This document shows positions 31,582 to 41,503 of a DNA stretch of 64,000 bases, in pieces. Each line of letters begins with the position of its first letter. Within the stretch, counting starts at the first letter, position 1. Where the stretch lies: positions 1,178,001 to 1,242,000 of the forward strand of contig NZ_CP134146.1 in the NCBI RefSeq assembly GCF_031583575.1. Direction: 5' to 3'. The notes beneath the pieces are model-generated. The model ran no database searches. It was not told where the DNA came from and worked only from the letters and a program-made list of their open reading frames with translations. The DNA is from Thalassotalea nanhaiensis. GTDB taxonomy: Bacteria; Pseudomonadota; Gammaproteobacteria; Enterobacterales; Alteromonadaceae. Position numbers and translations under genes: made by a program.

Positions 31582-32220
31582 ATGGAATGGTCCATGACGA
31601 AAGCCGCCATCGACAAAGAAATGCTTGATTCTCGTAACATCTCTGAAGACGACTTAAAGCGCAACGTGATGTTTGCCAAGCTCGATGACATGATCAACTG
31701 GGGGCGTAAAAACTCAATCTGGCCGTTTAACTTTGGTTTATCTTGCTGCTATGTAGAGATGGCTACCGGCTTTACCTCTAGGCACGACATTGCTCGTTTT
31801 GGCGCTGAAGTAATTCGCGCGACTCCAAGACAAGCGGATTTAATGGTTATATCAGGTACTTGCTTTCGTAAAATGGCACCGGTTATTCGACACCTTTATG
31901 ATCAATTAATGGAGCCTCGATGGATAATTTCTATGGGCTCATGTGCAAATTCTGGCGGCATGTATGACATATATTCTGTCGTACAAGGTGTTGATAAATT
32001 TATCCCTGTCGATGTCTATGTACCTGGTTGTCCTCCTCGACCTGAAGCATTACTGGAAGGACTATTACTGCTGCAAACCAAAATTGCCAATCAACCACGT
32101 CCATTAAGCTGGGTAGTGGGAGAGCAGGGCACAACCGAAGTCGTCAAACCGTCACTTAGAGATATTAAGCAACAAAGCCGTATTGACGTTACCGTTTTAG
32201 ATGAGCCGGATAGCATATAA
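31582..32220 (+). CDS. nuoB: NADH-quinone oxidoreductase subunit B
   Basis: A 212-residue subunit carrying iron-sulfur cluster N2, which hands electrons to ubiquinone. Cluster ligands are visible in [11 protein letters not shown] (two adjacent cysteines), [13 protein letters not shown] and [16 protein letters not shown]. It starts one base after the nuoA stop and its TAA shares a base with the nuoCD start. The C-terminal 30 residues are a polar tail. Confidence 0.97.
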   Translation: MEWSMTKAAIDKEMLDSRNISEDDLKRNVMFAKLDDMINWGRKNSIWPFNFGLSCCYVEMATGFTSRHDIARFGAEVIRATPRQADLMVISGTCFRKMAPVIRHLYDQLMEPRWIISMGSCANSGGMYDIYSVVQGVDKFIPVDVYVPGCPPRPEALLEGLLLLQTKIANQPRPLSWVVGEQGTTEVVKPSLRDIKQQSRIDVTVLDEPDSI

Positions 32221-34007
32221 TGAGTAGCTCTTTTTTGAAAAATTCAAAAGACTGGCAGGTACAAGCGCCGTTTAGTATTAGCGAAGAAGTTCATAATATA
32301 AACAGTGAAATCATCCTGAATAAACAAGTTCTTATCGATAATATCGAAACGTATTGGGTGGATAAAAATCATTTAGCTATGTTGATGTATTTACTAAGGC
32401 ATCAACTGGATGATGGTTTTGATTTTTGTTTCGACATTACCGCCATTGATGAACGGGTACGTGAACATAAGCTAAGCACTCATGTTCGTGATTTTACCTT
32501 GGTGTATCATTTACGATCTTATGCTCGTAACCGAGATGTGCGTATAAAAGTAGCACTAAGTAGTAATGACAAAAACGCGGAAACGGTAAGCAATATTTGG
32601 CCAAATGCCAATTGGTATGAGCGAGAAGTGTGGGATATGTTTGGCATAACCTTTAATAATCACCCACACCTTGCCCGTATCTTAATGCCTGAAACTTGGG
32701 TAGGGCATCCGTTATTAAAAGATCACCCGGCACGAGCCACTGAAATGGACCCGTTTACGCTACCTGATGCGCAACAAGACATCGAGCAAGAAGCGTTAAA
32801 GTTTAACCCTGAAGCCTGGGGAATGAAACGACAAAGTAAAACCAGTGACTTTAGTTTTTTAAACCTTGGCCCAAACCATCCAAGTGTGCATGGTGCATTT
32901 CGTATTGTGCTGCAAATGGAAGGTGAAGAAATTGTCGATTCTGTGCCTGATATTGGTTATCACCATCGCGGCGCTGAAAAAATGGGCGAGCGTCAATCTT
33001 GGCATAGTTATATCCCCTATACCGACAGAATAGATTATCTGGGCGGAGTTATGAATAACTTCCCTTATGTGATGGCCGTTGAGCAGCTTGCCGGCATCAC
33101 TGTACCGGATAGGGCAAAAGTCATTAGGATCATGACGGCAGAAATGTTTCGTATTTTGTCGCATTTACTGTTTTACGGTACGTTCGCCCAAGATATCGGT
33201 GCGTTATCACCGATCTTTTATATGTTCATCGACCGTGAAAAATTGTTTGGCATTATCGAAGCGTTTACAGGGGCACGCATGCACCCAAGTTACTTTCGTG
33301 TTGGCGGCGTAGCTGCTGACTTGCCAAAAGGCTGGGACACTTTAGTGCGTGAATACGTGAACTACTTGCCTAAGCGACTAGATGAATACGAAAAAATGGT
33401 GATGCAAAATGAATTACTAAAAGCTCGTACTGTGAACGTTGGCGCTTATACCACTAAAGAAGCTATCGAGTGGGGCATTACCGGTCCCGGTTTGAGAGCA
33501 ACAGGCTATTCGTGGGATTTACGCAAGCAGCGTCCATACGGCGGTTACGATCAATTTGATTTTGACGTACCGGTTGGTCATAACGGCGATTGCTATGACC
33601 GATGTCGGGTGAGAGTTGAAGAAATGCGCCAAAGTATCCGCATTATCGAACAATGTTTAAATAACATGCCGTCAGGCCCTTATAAAGCCGACCACCCACA
33701 AACCACACCGCCTGATAAAGCACGTACGATGCAAGATATTGACACCTTAATTCCTCATTTTGTCAACGTATCGTGGGGCCCTGTTATCCCTTCAGGCGAA
33801 GTGTCAGTCAGTGTTGAGGCAACTAAAGGCATTATGGCTTATCACTTAGTCAGTGATGGCAGCACAATGAGTTATCGGACCCGAATTCGCACCCCTTCTT
33901 TTGCGCATTTGCAAATGATCCCGTTGATTTCGCAAGGGCAAATGGTTGCCGATTTAATCGCCACATTAGGTAGTATCGACTACGTAATGGCCGATGTAGA
34001 TAGATAG
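32220..34007 (+). CDS. nuoC: NADH-quinone oxidoreductase fused subunit C/D
   Basis: A 595-residue fusion (also called nuoCD) of the 30-kDa and 49-kDa subunits, as in E. coli. The NuoC part (about 1-190) shows [13 protein letters not shown] and [26 protein letters not shown]. The NuoD part starts near [18 protein letters not shown] and continues with [31 protein letters not shown] and the C-terminal VMADVDR tail. NuoD lines the quinone pocket with NuoB. The start overlaps the nuoB stop (TAATG). Confidence 0.97.
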   Translation: MSSSFLKNSKDWQVQAPFSISEEVHNINSEIILNKQVLIDNIETYWVDKNHLAMLMYLLRHQLDDGFDFCFDITAIDERVREHKLSTHVRDFTLVYHLRSYARNRDVRIKVALSSNDKNAETVSNIWPNANWYEREVWDMFGITFNNHPHLARILMPETWVGHPLLKDHPARATEMDPFTLPDAQQDIEQEALKFNPEAWGMKRQSKTSDFSFLNLGPNHPSVHGAFRIVLQMEGEEIVDSVPDIGYHHRGAEKMGERQSWHSYIPYTDRIDYLGGVMNNFPYVMAVEQLAGITVPDRAKVIRIMTAEMFRILSHLLFYGTFAQDIGALSPIFYMFIDREKLFGIIEAFTGARMHPSYFRVGGVAADLPKGWDTLVREYVNYLPKRLDEYEKMVMQNELLKARTVNVGAYTTKEAIEWGITGPGLRATGYSWDLRKQRPYGGYDQFDFDVPVGHNGDCYDRCRVRVEEMRQSIRIIEQCLNNMPSGPYKADHPQTTPPDKARTMQDIDTLIPHFVNVSWGPVIPSGEVSVSVEATKGIMAYHLVSDGSTMSYRTRIRTPSFAHLQMIPLISQGQMVADLIATLGSIDYVMADVDR

Positions 34008-34022
34008 AGGCTAATTCGAATT

Positions 34023-34616
34023 ATGACCTTACTTTCAATCAAAACAGCTAACACAGAACAGCACATTGATGTGGTCAATATTGATCACAAAACCTATTTA
34101 ACCGACTCTGAAATAGCCGAGATTGAACATGAAACGACAATTTTAGAGTATCGAGAAGCTGCTGGTATTGAAGGATTAAAAATTGTGCAAAAAAGTCGCG
34201 GCTGGATCTCTGATGAAAGCTTGTATGCGATTGCCGATTTATTGCAAATGAGCGCTGCGCAACTTGAAGGCGTCGCCACGTTTTACAATCTTATTTACCG
34301 TCAACCGGTAGGTAAGTATGTCATTCATTTATGTAATAGCATCAGCTGTTACCTTACTGGGTATGAAACCATTAGTGAAACCATAAAAAATGAATTGGGC
34401 ATTGATTATGGACAAACCACAAGTGACGGTTTATTTACCCTGATAACTAACGCCTGTTTAGGTGGCTGTGATAAAGGCCCAACATTAATGATAGGTGAGC
34501 AACATTATCAACAACTGGATAAAGATAAAGTTATTACCCTATTAAATGAGTTACGCGCACAAGCCAAGGCTGAAGGAAAGACTAACGCCGGTCAACAAGG
34601 AGATCTCAATGAGTAA
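34023..34616 (+). CDS. nuoE: NADH-quinone oxidoreductase subunit E
   Basis: A 197-residue thioredoxin-fold subunit with a [2Fe-2S] cluster (N1a). The four cysteines are in CNSISC and CLGGC (the latter inside NACLGGCDKGPTLMI). The helical N-terminal part includes SRGWISDESLYAIADLL. An extra tail of about 20 lysine- and alanine-rich residues follows the fold. The stop overlaps the nuoF start by eight bases. Confidence 0.96.
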   Translation: MTLLSIKTANTEQHIDVVNIDHKTYLTDSEIAEIEHETTILEYREAAGIEGLKIVQKSRGWISDESLYAIADLLQMSAAQLEGVATFYNLIYRQPVGKYVIHLCNSISCYLTGYETISETIKNELGIDYGQTTSDGLFTLITNACLGGCDKGPTLMIGEQHYQQLDKDKVITLLNELRAQAKAEGKTNAGQQGDLNE

Positions 34617-36033
34617 CTTTATTGTTGACCCAAGCATGCCATTAACGGGCTTGATAAATTTACAACAACCGTTAAATTTTAACGATTATCAATTAAAAGG
34701 TGGCTATCAAGGCGCAGAACAAGCGCTGGCAATGGATTGTGCACAGTGTTTAGACGTTGTTAAAAACTCAGGCTTAAAAGGTCGAGGCGGCGCAGGTTTT
34801 CCAACCGGCATGAAGTGGAGTTTTGTGCCGATGTTTGAAGACGGTGATGAACATGCACCGGATAATAAATACTTAGTCTGTAATGCAGATGAAATGGAAC
34901 CAGGCACGTTTAAAGACAGGTTATTAATCGAAGGTAATCCACATCAACTCGTTGAAGCAATGATTATTGGCGCTCGTACAATAGGTGCCAATAAAGCTTA
35001 TATCTTTTTACGGGGTGAGTACTTCCTAGCGGCCAGTCGCTTACAAACAGCGATAGATGAAGCATATCAAGCCGGTTGGTTAGGGAGTAACATTCAAGAC
35101 AGTAAGTACCAACTCGACTTGTATTTACATACCAGCGCTGGTCGTTATATTTGCGGTGAAGAAACCGCATTGATTAACGCACTTGAAGGCAAACGTGCCA
35201 ATCCAAGGGCAAAACCGCCATTTCCGCAAGTGAGTGGTTTATTTGGTAAACCTACCATAGTCAACAACGTTGAAACCTTATGTAATTTACCGCACATTTT
35301 TAAACATGGTGGTGATTGGTTTAAAGCATTTTCACCAAACAGCGATCCTGGCAGCAAAATTTACGGTGCCAGTGGTCGAGTTAAAAATCCTGGCTTATGG
35401 GAAATGCCAATGGGCATGACTATTCGTCATGTGCTTTATGATAAAGCGGGTGGCATGCAAGACGGACTGAAATTTAGAGGCTTATTACCAGGCGGTGCTT
35501 CCACCGATTTTCTGGTTGAAGAGCACCTCGATACGCCAATGGATTATGACAATATAGCCAAAGTGGGTAGCCGATTGGGTACTGCAGGTCTTATTGTCCT
35601 TGACGATCATAATTGCCCGGTAGGCATGGTGCTGAATTTATTGCAATTTTTTGCGCAGGAATCTTGTGGTTACTGCACACCGTGTCGTGATGGCACACCT
35701 TGGGTGGTAGAAATATTAACTCGCATTGAACATGGTCAAGGCACATTAGCCGACATCGACAGCCTAGAAAAACTGTGTGACTTCATGTGGATTGGTAAAA
35801 CCCATTGTGCTTTGGCGCCGGGCGCCGTTGAACCACTTAGAAGTGCATTAAAGTATTTTCATGATGACTTTTTAGAGCACATCGACAAAGGTTGTTGCCC
35901 AATCAAGCATGGCAATAAACCTGCGACACTGTCCAATACTAAAAGCATAAACTTTGCTAGCACTAATGCTCTCAACAGCAGTGGTAAAAACACCAGCAAA
36001 CAAGACAATAATAGTGAGGCTGCTCATGAGTGA
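34609..36033 (+). CDS. nuoF: NADH-quinone oxidoreductase subunit F
   Basis: The NADH- and FMN-binding subunit (474 residues with this start). GRGGAGFPTGMKWSF and CNADEMEPGTFKDR bind FMN and NADH, and ESCGYCTPCRDG plus a later cysteine hold the N3 [4Fe-4S] cluster. The ATG at 34609 has AAGGAGA seven bases upstream and begins MSNFIVDP. The frame is open further up inside nuoE, but that extension only duplicates coding space. The C-terminus has about 35 asparagine/serine-rich residues beyond the fold. Confidence 0.97.
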   Translation: MSNFIVDPSMPLTGLINLQQPLNFNDYQLKGGYQGAEQALAMDCAQCLDVVKNSGLKGRGGAGFPTGMKWSFVPMFEDGDEHAPDNKYLVCNADEMEPGTFKDRLLIEGNPHQLVEAMIIGARTIGANKAYIFLRGEYFLAASRLQTAIDEAYQAGWLGSNIQDSKYQLDLYLHTSAGRYICGEETALINALEGKRANPRAKPPFPQVSGLFGKPTIVNNVETLCNLPHIFKHGGDWFKAFSPNSDPGSKIYGASGRVKNPGLWEMPMGMTIRHVLYDKAGGMQDGLKFRGLLPGGASTDFLVEEHLDTPMDYDNIAKVGSRLGTAGLIVLDDHNCPVGMVLNLLQFFAQESCGYCTPCRDGTPWVVEILTRIEHGQGTLADIDSLEKLCDFMWIGKTHCALAPGAVEPLRSALKYFHDDFLEHIDKGCCPIKHGNKPATLSNTKSINFASTNALNSSGKNTSKQDNNSEAAHE

Positions 36034-38983
36034 TAATAGTATGACTATTTATGTCGATGGCGTGTCATACCAAGTTGACGGCAGTGATAATTTATTGGCC
36101 GGTGTGCTGTCGAGTAAATTAGATTTACCTTATTTTTGTTGGCACCCGTCAATGGGATCGGTTGGCGCATGTCGTCAATGTGCTGTAACGGTTTATAACG
36201 ATGAATCTGAGCAGCAAGGTCGTTTGGCTATGGCTTGCATGACGCCCGTTACGGATGGCATGCGTATTGGGTTAGGTGACAATTATTCCAGTAATTTTCG
36301 CGAACAAGTAATTTCGGCCATGATGACAAATCATCCTCATGATTGCCCCGTGTGTGCTGAAGGTGGTGAATGTCACTTACAAGATATGACGGTAATGACC
36401 GGACACAATCAACGTGAATATGTAGGCGATAAACGTACTTTCACTAATCAAAATTTAGGACCTCATATTGGTCATGAAATGAATCGCTGTATTACCTGTT
36501 ATCGCTGTGTACGCTTTTATAAAGATTACGCCGGTGGTAAAGACTTTGGTGTGTATGGTTCAAAAAATAGAGTCTACTTTGGTCGCCAGCAAGATGGTGT
36601 TTTAGAGTCCGAGTTTTCCGGTAATTTAGTTGAAGTTTGTCCAACGGGGGTTTTTACTGATAAACCGTTTTCTGCCCATTATGCACGAAAGTGGGACCTG
36701 CAATCGGCGCCATCAGTATGCAAAGGCTGCTCGGTTGGTTGTAATATCAGTGTCGGTGAACGTTATGGTTGTGTGCGCCGCGTCGTAAATCGCTATAACG
36801 ATGACATTAATGGTTATTTTTTATGTGATAAAGGTCGTTTTGGTTTTGGTTATGTAAATAGTGATGACAGAGTTACGGAGGCGAAAGGGATCAAGCAAGA
36901 AGTTGCTGGAAAACTGACAACGAAAGATGTGCAGCTATCCTTGGCAAAATATAAAGGCCAACGTTTTGTTGCTATAGGATCGCAGCGTGCATCGCTTGAA
37001 ACCAACGCATCATTAAAACACTTATTTGGTGATGACAACTTTTGTTCAGGCCTGACAACCAAACAAACGCAATTACTGAATATAAACACGCAAATGCTTA
37101 ACCATGTCAGCATGTTGAACATAAAAGAAATTGAACAAGCCGACTGTGTGTTAATACTTGGTGAGGATTTAACTCAAACATCGCCAAGAATAGCATTAGC
37201 TCTTCGCCAAACCGTACGCAATGCTGGGCTTGAAATGGCCGATAAATTACGTATTCCAAGGTGGCAAGATGAAGCGGTAAGAACCGCAGCCGGTAAAACG
37301 CTATCACCATTATTTATCTGTGATGTAGCAGCGAGCAAGCTTGATGATGTTGCTACACAGGTGAATTATTCCAAGCCAGACGATATTGCCACCATCACGC
37401 AAGCGATAAATGCCAAACTTACCCATCATAAACCATTGTTTACATCTCTAAGTAGCCAGCAGATTGAATTTGTAGAACGTGCAGCTTCGGCATTAGCAAA
37501 CGCTAAACGGCCGTTAATTATCAGTGGTCACACACTGGAACATGTTGGACTTGCTCAGCAGTGCTTAAACTTAGCAACAAGCTTTGCGACAACGTCATTA
37601 AGCGACGCTGATTTAACACAAAATGAAAGAACCGGTTTGAGTTTTGTGATGATGCCAAGCAAAGCAAATAGTATCGGTTTGGCGAGTTTACTCAATGATT
37701 CGACCCTTTCGTTAGAGCAAGTTTGTCAACAAGCAAGTGAAAGCCTTATTGATGGTCTCGTTATCTGTGAAAATGAGCTGGCTAATTTAAGCGCTGCCGA
37801 ACAGCAAACGTTGCTGTCATCGGTTGCCACTGTTATTGCACTTGATCACAACGAAAGTGTTGTAACAGAAAATGCCGAGGTGATATTACCGGTTGCCACG
37901 TTCAGCGAGTCACAAGGGCTATTGGTGAACTATCAAGGCAGAGCACAATGTTTTTATCCGGCGTTTGCACCTAAGTTACCAATATTGCCAGCGTGGCGGG
38001 TTATTACTATGTTGGATGCGATTATCGGTGAGGGTCATTTGGTTAATCATGCCAGTGACATTGATATAAAGACCATTAATGACTTTTGGCGAACCTTAGC
38101 CGTAGTTGAAACTAACTTTCCGGATACTTCGGTGTTTATTGCCGAACAATTTTTATTAAAAACCGCGAGGCAAACACATCGAGCATCTGGTCGAACGGCA
38201 ATGACGGCAAACCAAAGTGTGCATGAAAGAAAAACCACTATTGATAATAGTTCACCTTATAAATTTTCAATGGAAGGCATTCAGCCTCAAACTGGACACT
38301 CAGATGAGTCAATTGCAGCGAATGCAATGCCTTATACCTGGGCACCCGGTTGGAATTCTAACCAATCAATCAGCAAGTATCAGCAACAAGTAGGTGAAGG
38401 CTTACAAAATCGTTCCCCAATAGTGCAAATATATGACCCACAGATTTATGATCCCAATGAATCCAGTCAACCTGCTCCTGAGCCTCGGAGTATTACTGCA
38501 AAAGATGAAGGGGGTGATAAGGCTAATGATAACGCTCAAGGTGAGCCTATCAATTATATTCCAGCCTCTCATATTTTTGCGAATGACTATTTAGGTCTCA
38601 AAGGCATTGAGTTCGAGTTACTGTCGCCTATTCCTTATGTAGAGATGAATGTCGAATTAGCGACGCAGCTAGGGTTAAATGACTGTTCGCATGTAAATGT
38701 TCAGCTTGGCGATGCTAGTCAAATTGGTCAGCTCAAGCTCAATACAGCGGTTGCCAATAATTGCGCGCAGGTTTACTTACATGGCAGTGACAGTAAGCAT
38801 ATTGAGTTGAGTAATGCGCAATTAACCGCCGCAAGCCCAGAGCAAATTACTGAATTTCAACAGAGTTTAAGCAATAAACTGGGTAGCGCAGAAGCAAACA
38901 AACAGCAGTTACTTGCCAGACTCAAGAAAAACGATCAATTTATTCCTATCAGGTTAATGGCAGGAGGTTTAGATGATCTTTAA
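36026..38983 (+). CDS. nuoG: NADH-quinone oxidoreductase subunit G
   Basis: A 985-residue iron-sulfur subunit. The N-terminal ferredoxin domain has FCWHPSMGSVGACRQC, followed by HPHDCPVCAEGGECHLQD, CITCYRCVRF and CKGCSVGCNISVG, giving the [2Fe-2S] and several [4Fe-4S] clusters. The remainder is a molybdopterin oxidoreductase-like domain without a cofactor. The ATG at 36026 overlaps the nuoF stop (ATGAGTGA) and is preceded by GTGAGG. It is longer than E. coli NuoG (about 908). The excess includes a low-complexity stretch around residues 800-840 with the repeated QIYDP motif and many P, E, N and D residues. Confidence 0.96.
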   Translation: MSDNSMTIYVDGVSYQVDGSDNLLAGVLSSKLDLPYFCWHPSMGSVGACRQCAVTVYNDESEQQGRLAMACMTPVTDGMRIGLGDNYSSNFREQVISAMMTNHPHDCPVCAEGGECHLQDMTVMTGHNQREYVGDKRTFTNQNLGPHIGHEMNRCITCYRCVRFYKDYAGGKDFGVYGSKNRVYFGRQQDGVLESEFSGNLVEVCPTGVFTDKPFSAHYARKWDLQSAPSVCKGCSVGCNISVGERYGCVRRVVNRYNDDINGYFLCDKGRFGFGYVNSDDRVTEAKGIKQEVAGKLTTKDVQLSLAKYKGQRFVAIGSQRASLETNASLKHLFGDDNFCSGLTTKQTQLLNINTQMLNHVSMLNIKEIEQADCVLILGEDLTQTSPRIALALRQTVRNAGLEMADKLRIPRWQDEAVRTAAGKTLSPLFICDVAASKLDDVATQVNYSKPDDIATITQAINAKLTHHKPLFTSLSSQQIEFVERAASALANAKRPLIISGHTLEHVGLAQQCLNLATSFATTSLSDADLTQNERTGLSFVMMPSKANSIGLASLLNDSTLSLEQVCQQASESLIDGLVICENELANLSAAEQQTLLSSVATVIALDHNESVVTENAEVILPVATFSESQGLLVNYQGRAQCFYPAFAPKLPILPAWRVITMLDAIIGEGHLVNHASDIDIKTINDFWRTLAVVETNFPDTSVFIAEQFLLKTARQTHRASGRTAMTANQSVHERKTTIDNSSPYKFSMEGIQPQTGHSDESIAANAMPYTWAPGWNSNQSISKYQQQVGEGLQNRSPIVQIYDPQIYDPNESSQPAPEPRSITAKDEGGDKANDNAQGEPINYIPASHIFANDYLGLKGIEFELLSPIPYVEMNVELATQLGLNDCSHVNVQLGDASQIGQLKLNTAVANNCAQVYLHGSDSKHIELSNAQLTAASPEQITEFQQSLSNKLGSAEANKQQLLARLKKNDQFIPIRLMAGGLDDL

Positions 38984-39962
38984 AATTATTGAACTGAGTA
39001 TCATACTTGCTCTGCTTATTCCTATTGCAGCCATGTTGGTGTGGGTAGAACGTCGATTGATTGGTATTTGGCAAGACCGGTTAGGCCCAAATAGAGTAGG
39101 GCCGTTTGGTATTTTGCAATCCCTGGCTGATCTATTAAAGATACTAGGTAAGGACGAGTTCACCCCTAAGTTTGCCGATAAAGCCATATTTATTGCTGCG
39201 CCAGTAATTGCAGCAACGACGGTATTAATGAGTTTTGTCGTAGTGCCATTTTCAGACACTATTGGGATCTCTGATCTCAATATTGGTGTTTTATTCTTCT
39301 TGGCAATGACTTCGCTTGCGGTTTACGGCGTTGTTTTAGCTGGCTGGGCTTCAAAGAATAAATATGCTCTGTTAGGTAGTATGCGCGCCGCCGCACAAAC
39401 CATCAGTTACGAAGTATTCATGGGCTTATCGGTGATGGGCGTAGTGCTGATCACCGGCAGTTTTAATTTACGCGACATTGTAATCGCTCAGCAAGATGGT
39501 TGGTTTATTCAATCACAAATTATCGGCTTTGTTGTGTTTTTAGTAGCAGGTATTGCTGAGAGTCATCGTTTACCATTCGATTTACCCGAAGCAGAAACCG
39601 AGCTTACCGCGGGGTTTCACACAGAGTACTCCGGGCTTAAATTTGCCTTGTTCTTTTTAGGTGAGTATTTAGGGGTCACCTTGATCTCCGCCATGTCAGT
39701 TACGTTATTTTTTGGTGGTTACTTACCCCCTGGTTTTCTTCCTAGTGAGTGGGCCAATATGATCCCATCGCTTATTTGGTTTATTGGTAAAGTCTTTGTT
39801 CTTATTATGTTTTTCATCCTGTTAAGAACATCTCTACCAAGACCTCGATTTGATCAACTACTTGAATTTGGCTGGAAAGTGATGCTACCGCTGGCGTTAT
39901 TTAATTTATTACTCACCGCGGTATTAAAGCTTACTGGCATCATTGGAGGCGTACATGCTTAA
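38973..39962 (+). CDS. nuoH: NADH-quinone oxidoreductase subunit H
   Basis: A 329-residue membrane subunit at the junction of the two arms, forming part of the quinone channel. It has about eight transmembrane helices and the signatures [19 protein letters not shown] (helix 1-2 loop) and [34 protein letters not shown] sits five bases before the ATG. The start overlaps the nuoG end by 11 bases. Confidence 0.97.
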   Translation: MIFKIIELSIILALLIPIAAMLVWVERRLIGIWQDRLGPNRVGPFGILQSLADLLKILGKDEFTPKFADKAIFIAAPVIAATTVLMSFVVVPFSDTIGISDLNIGVLFFLAMTSLAVYGVVLAGWASKNKYALLGSMRAAAQTISYEVFMGLSVMGVVLITGSFNLRDIVIAQQDGWFIQSQIIGFVVFLVAGIAESHRLPFDLPEAETELTAGFHTEYSGLKFALFFLGEYLGVTLISAMSVTLFFGGYLPPGFLPSEWANMIPSLIWFIGKVFVLIMFFILLRTSLPRPRFDQLLEFGWKVMLPLALFNLLLTAVLKLTGIIGGVHA

Positions 39963-40482
39963 AATGTTTTATAGCCAATTTCGTACCATGTGGTTAGTAC
40001 TGAAACATACGTTTACTAAAGCTGATACGGTGCAATACCCAGAGCAAAAACCGTATTTAGCGCCGCGTTATCGTGGTCGTATTGTACTTACTCGTGATCC
40101 TGATGGTGAAGAGCGATGCGTCGCCTGTAATTTGTGTGCTGTTGCCTGTCCAGTTGATTGTATTGCCTTACAGCAAACCATTGATCCTGACGGTCGTAAA
40201 CGCGCGGAGTTTTTTAGAATTAACTTTTCCCGCTGCATTTTATGTGGGTTTTGTGAAGAAGCGTGCCCAACTTATGCCATTCAATTAACACCTGATGTGG
40301 AGCTTGCCGAATATGACAGGCAAAACCTGGTCTATGAAAAAGAGAATTTATTGATTAGTGGCCCAGGTAAATACCCAGATTATAACTTCTATAAGCAGTC
40401 TGGTGTTGCAACAGGTGTGAAAGGAAAAGGTGAGGGCGAACATGAAAAAGCGCCGATTAATGTTAAAGATTTGATGCCCTAA
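39955..40482 (+). CDS. nuoI: NADH-quinone oxidoreductase subunit I
   Basis: A 175-residue ferredoxin-type subunit with clusters N6a and N6b. The motifs are [15 protein letters not shown] and [12 protein letters not shown]. The ATG at 39955 has GGAGGC just upstream; a TTG four codons earlier extends the frame but covers that Shine-Dalgarno. It overlaps nuoH by eight bases. Unlike the other junctions in the operon, 176 bases containing a palindromic element follow before nuoJ. Confidence 0.97.
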   Translation: MLKMFYSQFRTMWLVLKHTFTKADTVQYPEQKPYLAPRYRGRIVLTRDPDGEERCVACNLCAVACPVDCIALQQTIDPDGRKRAEFFRINFSRCILCGFCEEACPTYAIQLTPDVELAEYDRQNLVYEKENLLISGPGKYPDYNFYKQSGVATGVKGKGEGEHEKAPINVKDLMP

Positions 40483-40490
40483 ATACTAGG

Positions 40491-40636
40491 GACGAATACG
40501 TAGCTTCGCTACTTCGAATACGTCACTACGTGACTCCGAATTCGCTTCGCTTCGATAACTGCTTCGTAATTCGGAATGAAATGTATTCGAAGTAAAGCGT
40601 ATCCGAAGGTACAAAGTACCGTATTCGAAACAGAAT
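40491..40636. repeat. GAATACG palindromic element, copy C (inside the nuo operon)
   Basis: This copy has three clean 13-nt hairpins: GTAGC-TTC-GCTAC (40500-40512), GTCAC-TAC-GTGAC (40522-40534) and GGTAC-AAA-GTACC (40608-40620). The outer arms are GACGAATACG and CGTATTCGAAAC. It fills the nuoI-nuoJ gap, so it should be transcribed as part of the nuo message. Confidence 0.9.
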
Positions 40637-40658
40637 GTACTGAGTTAAAGGAATACTA

Positions 40659-41198
40659 ATGATAAGCCAATTACCATTTTACATTGCCGCAGCCATTGCC
40701 ATTATCGCCTCTATTCGGGTGGTTACTGGCTCTAATGCGATACATGCTTTGTTGTATTTAGTGGTGTCACTGTTAGCTGTGGCGGTATGTTTTTACTTCA
40801 TGGGCGCACCGTTTGCCGCTGGTTTAGAGGTGATCGTTTATGCCGGAGCTATCTTGGTGCTGTTTGTATTTGCCGTTATGATGTTTGACCTGCAAGGCGA
40901 TAAAGACCCCATTCATTATTCCAAGCATTGGTTCAGCCGCTGGATAGGGCCTGTTATTTTATCAACGATTTTATTGATAGAGGTGGTTTATTTAATTATT
41001 AGCAGCGCAAACACAGAACAATACACATCTTCAATTGTATCCGCTAAACAAGTTGGCATTTTATTATACGGACCGTATTTATTAGCGGTAGAAATTGCTT
41101 CTTTCTTATTATTAGCGGGTTTAATTGCCGGCTATCATTTTGCTAAAGGTGATAATGATTTTGCCCAAGTGAAAGACAATATGGGGGGGAACTTATGA
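40659..41198 (+). CDS. nuoJ: NADH-quinone oxidoreductase subunit J
   Basis: A 179-residue membrane subunit with five transmembrane helices. Signatures are [21 protein letters not shown] and the helix 3 region [23 protein letters not shown], whose pi-bulge helps proton transfer. The ATG follows AAAGGA. The last four bases are shared with nuoK (ATGA). Confidence 0.97.
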   Translation: MISQLPFYIAAAIAIIASIRVVTGSNAIHALLYLVVSLLAVAVCFYFMGAPFAAGLEVIVYAGAILVLFVFAVMMFDLQGDKDPIHYSKHWFSRWIGPVILSTILLIEVVYLIISSANTEQYTSSIVSAKQVGILLYGPYLLAVEIASFLLLAGLIAGYHFAKGDNDFAQVKDNMGGNL

Positions 41199-41503
41199 GC
41201 CATATCCCATTAATGCATGCATTTATTCTTGCTGGCATTCTATTTATCATCGGTTTTATTGGCGTTATCGCCAGACGTAACACCTTGTTTATGTTGATGA
41301 GTTTAGAAGTGATGCTCAACTCTGTTGGTATTGCCTTTATTGCTGCTGGCAGCAGTTGGCAAGAAGCCGATGGGCAAGTTATGTTTATTTTAATTTTAAC
41401 CTTAGCTGCAGCTGAAGTTGCTGTTGGTTTAGCATTGCTCATACGTTTACATCAGCAGCGATTGTCGCTCGATATTGACGAGCTTAGTGAGATGAAGGGC
41501 TAA
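41195..41503 (+). CDS. nuoK: NADH-quinone oxidoreductase subunit K
   Basis: A 102-residue, three-helix membrane subunit and an MrpC-like antiporter relative. [21 protein letters not shown] carries the essential glutamate in helix 2, and [15 protein letters not shown] has the second conserved glutamate. It overlaps nuoJ by four bases and nuoL by one. GGGGGGAACTT precedes the start. Confidence 0.97.
   Translation: MSHIPLMHAFILAGILFIIGFIGVIARRNTLFMLMSLEVMLNSVGIAFIAAGSSWQEADGQVMFILILTLAAAEVAVGLALLIRLHQQRLSLDIDELSEMKG

Noticed and set aside
34546-34608. Longer N-terminus for nuoF
   Set aside because: The extension lies inside nuoE and lacks a ribosome-binding site; AAGGAGA points to 34609.
35954-36025. 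Longer N-terminus for nuoG
   Set aside because: It is inside nuoF; MSDNSMTIYVDG at 36026 is followed at once by the ferredoxin domain, and GTGAGG lies before it.
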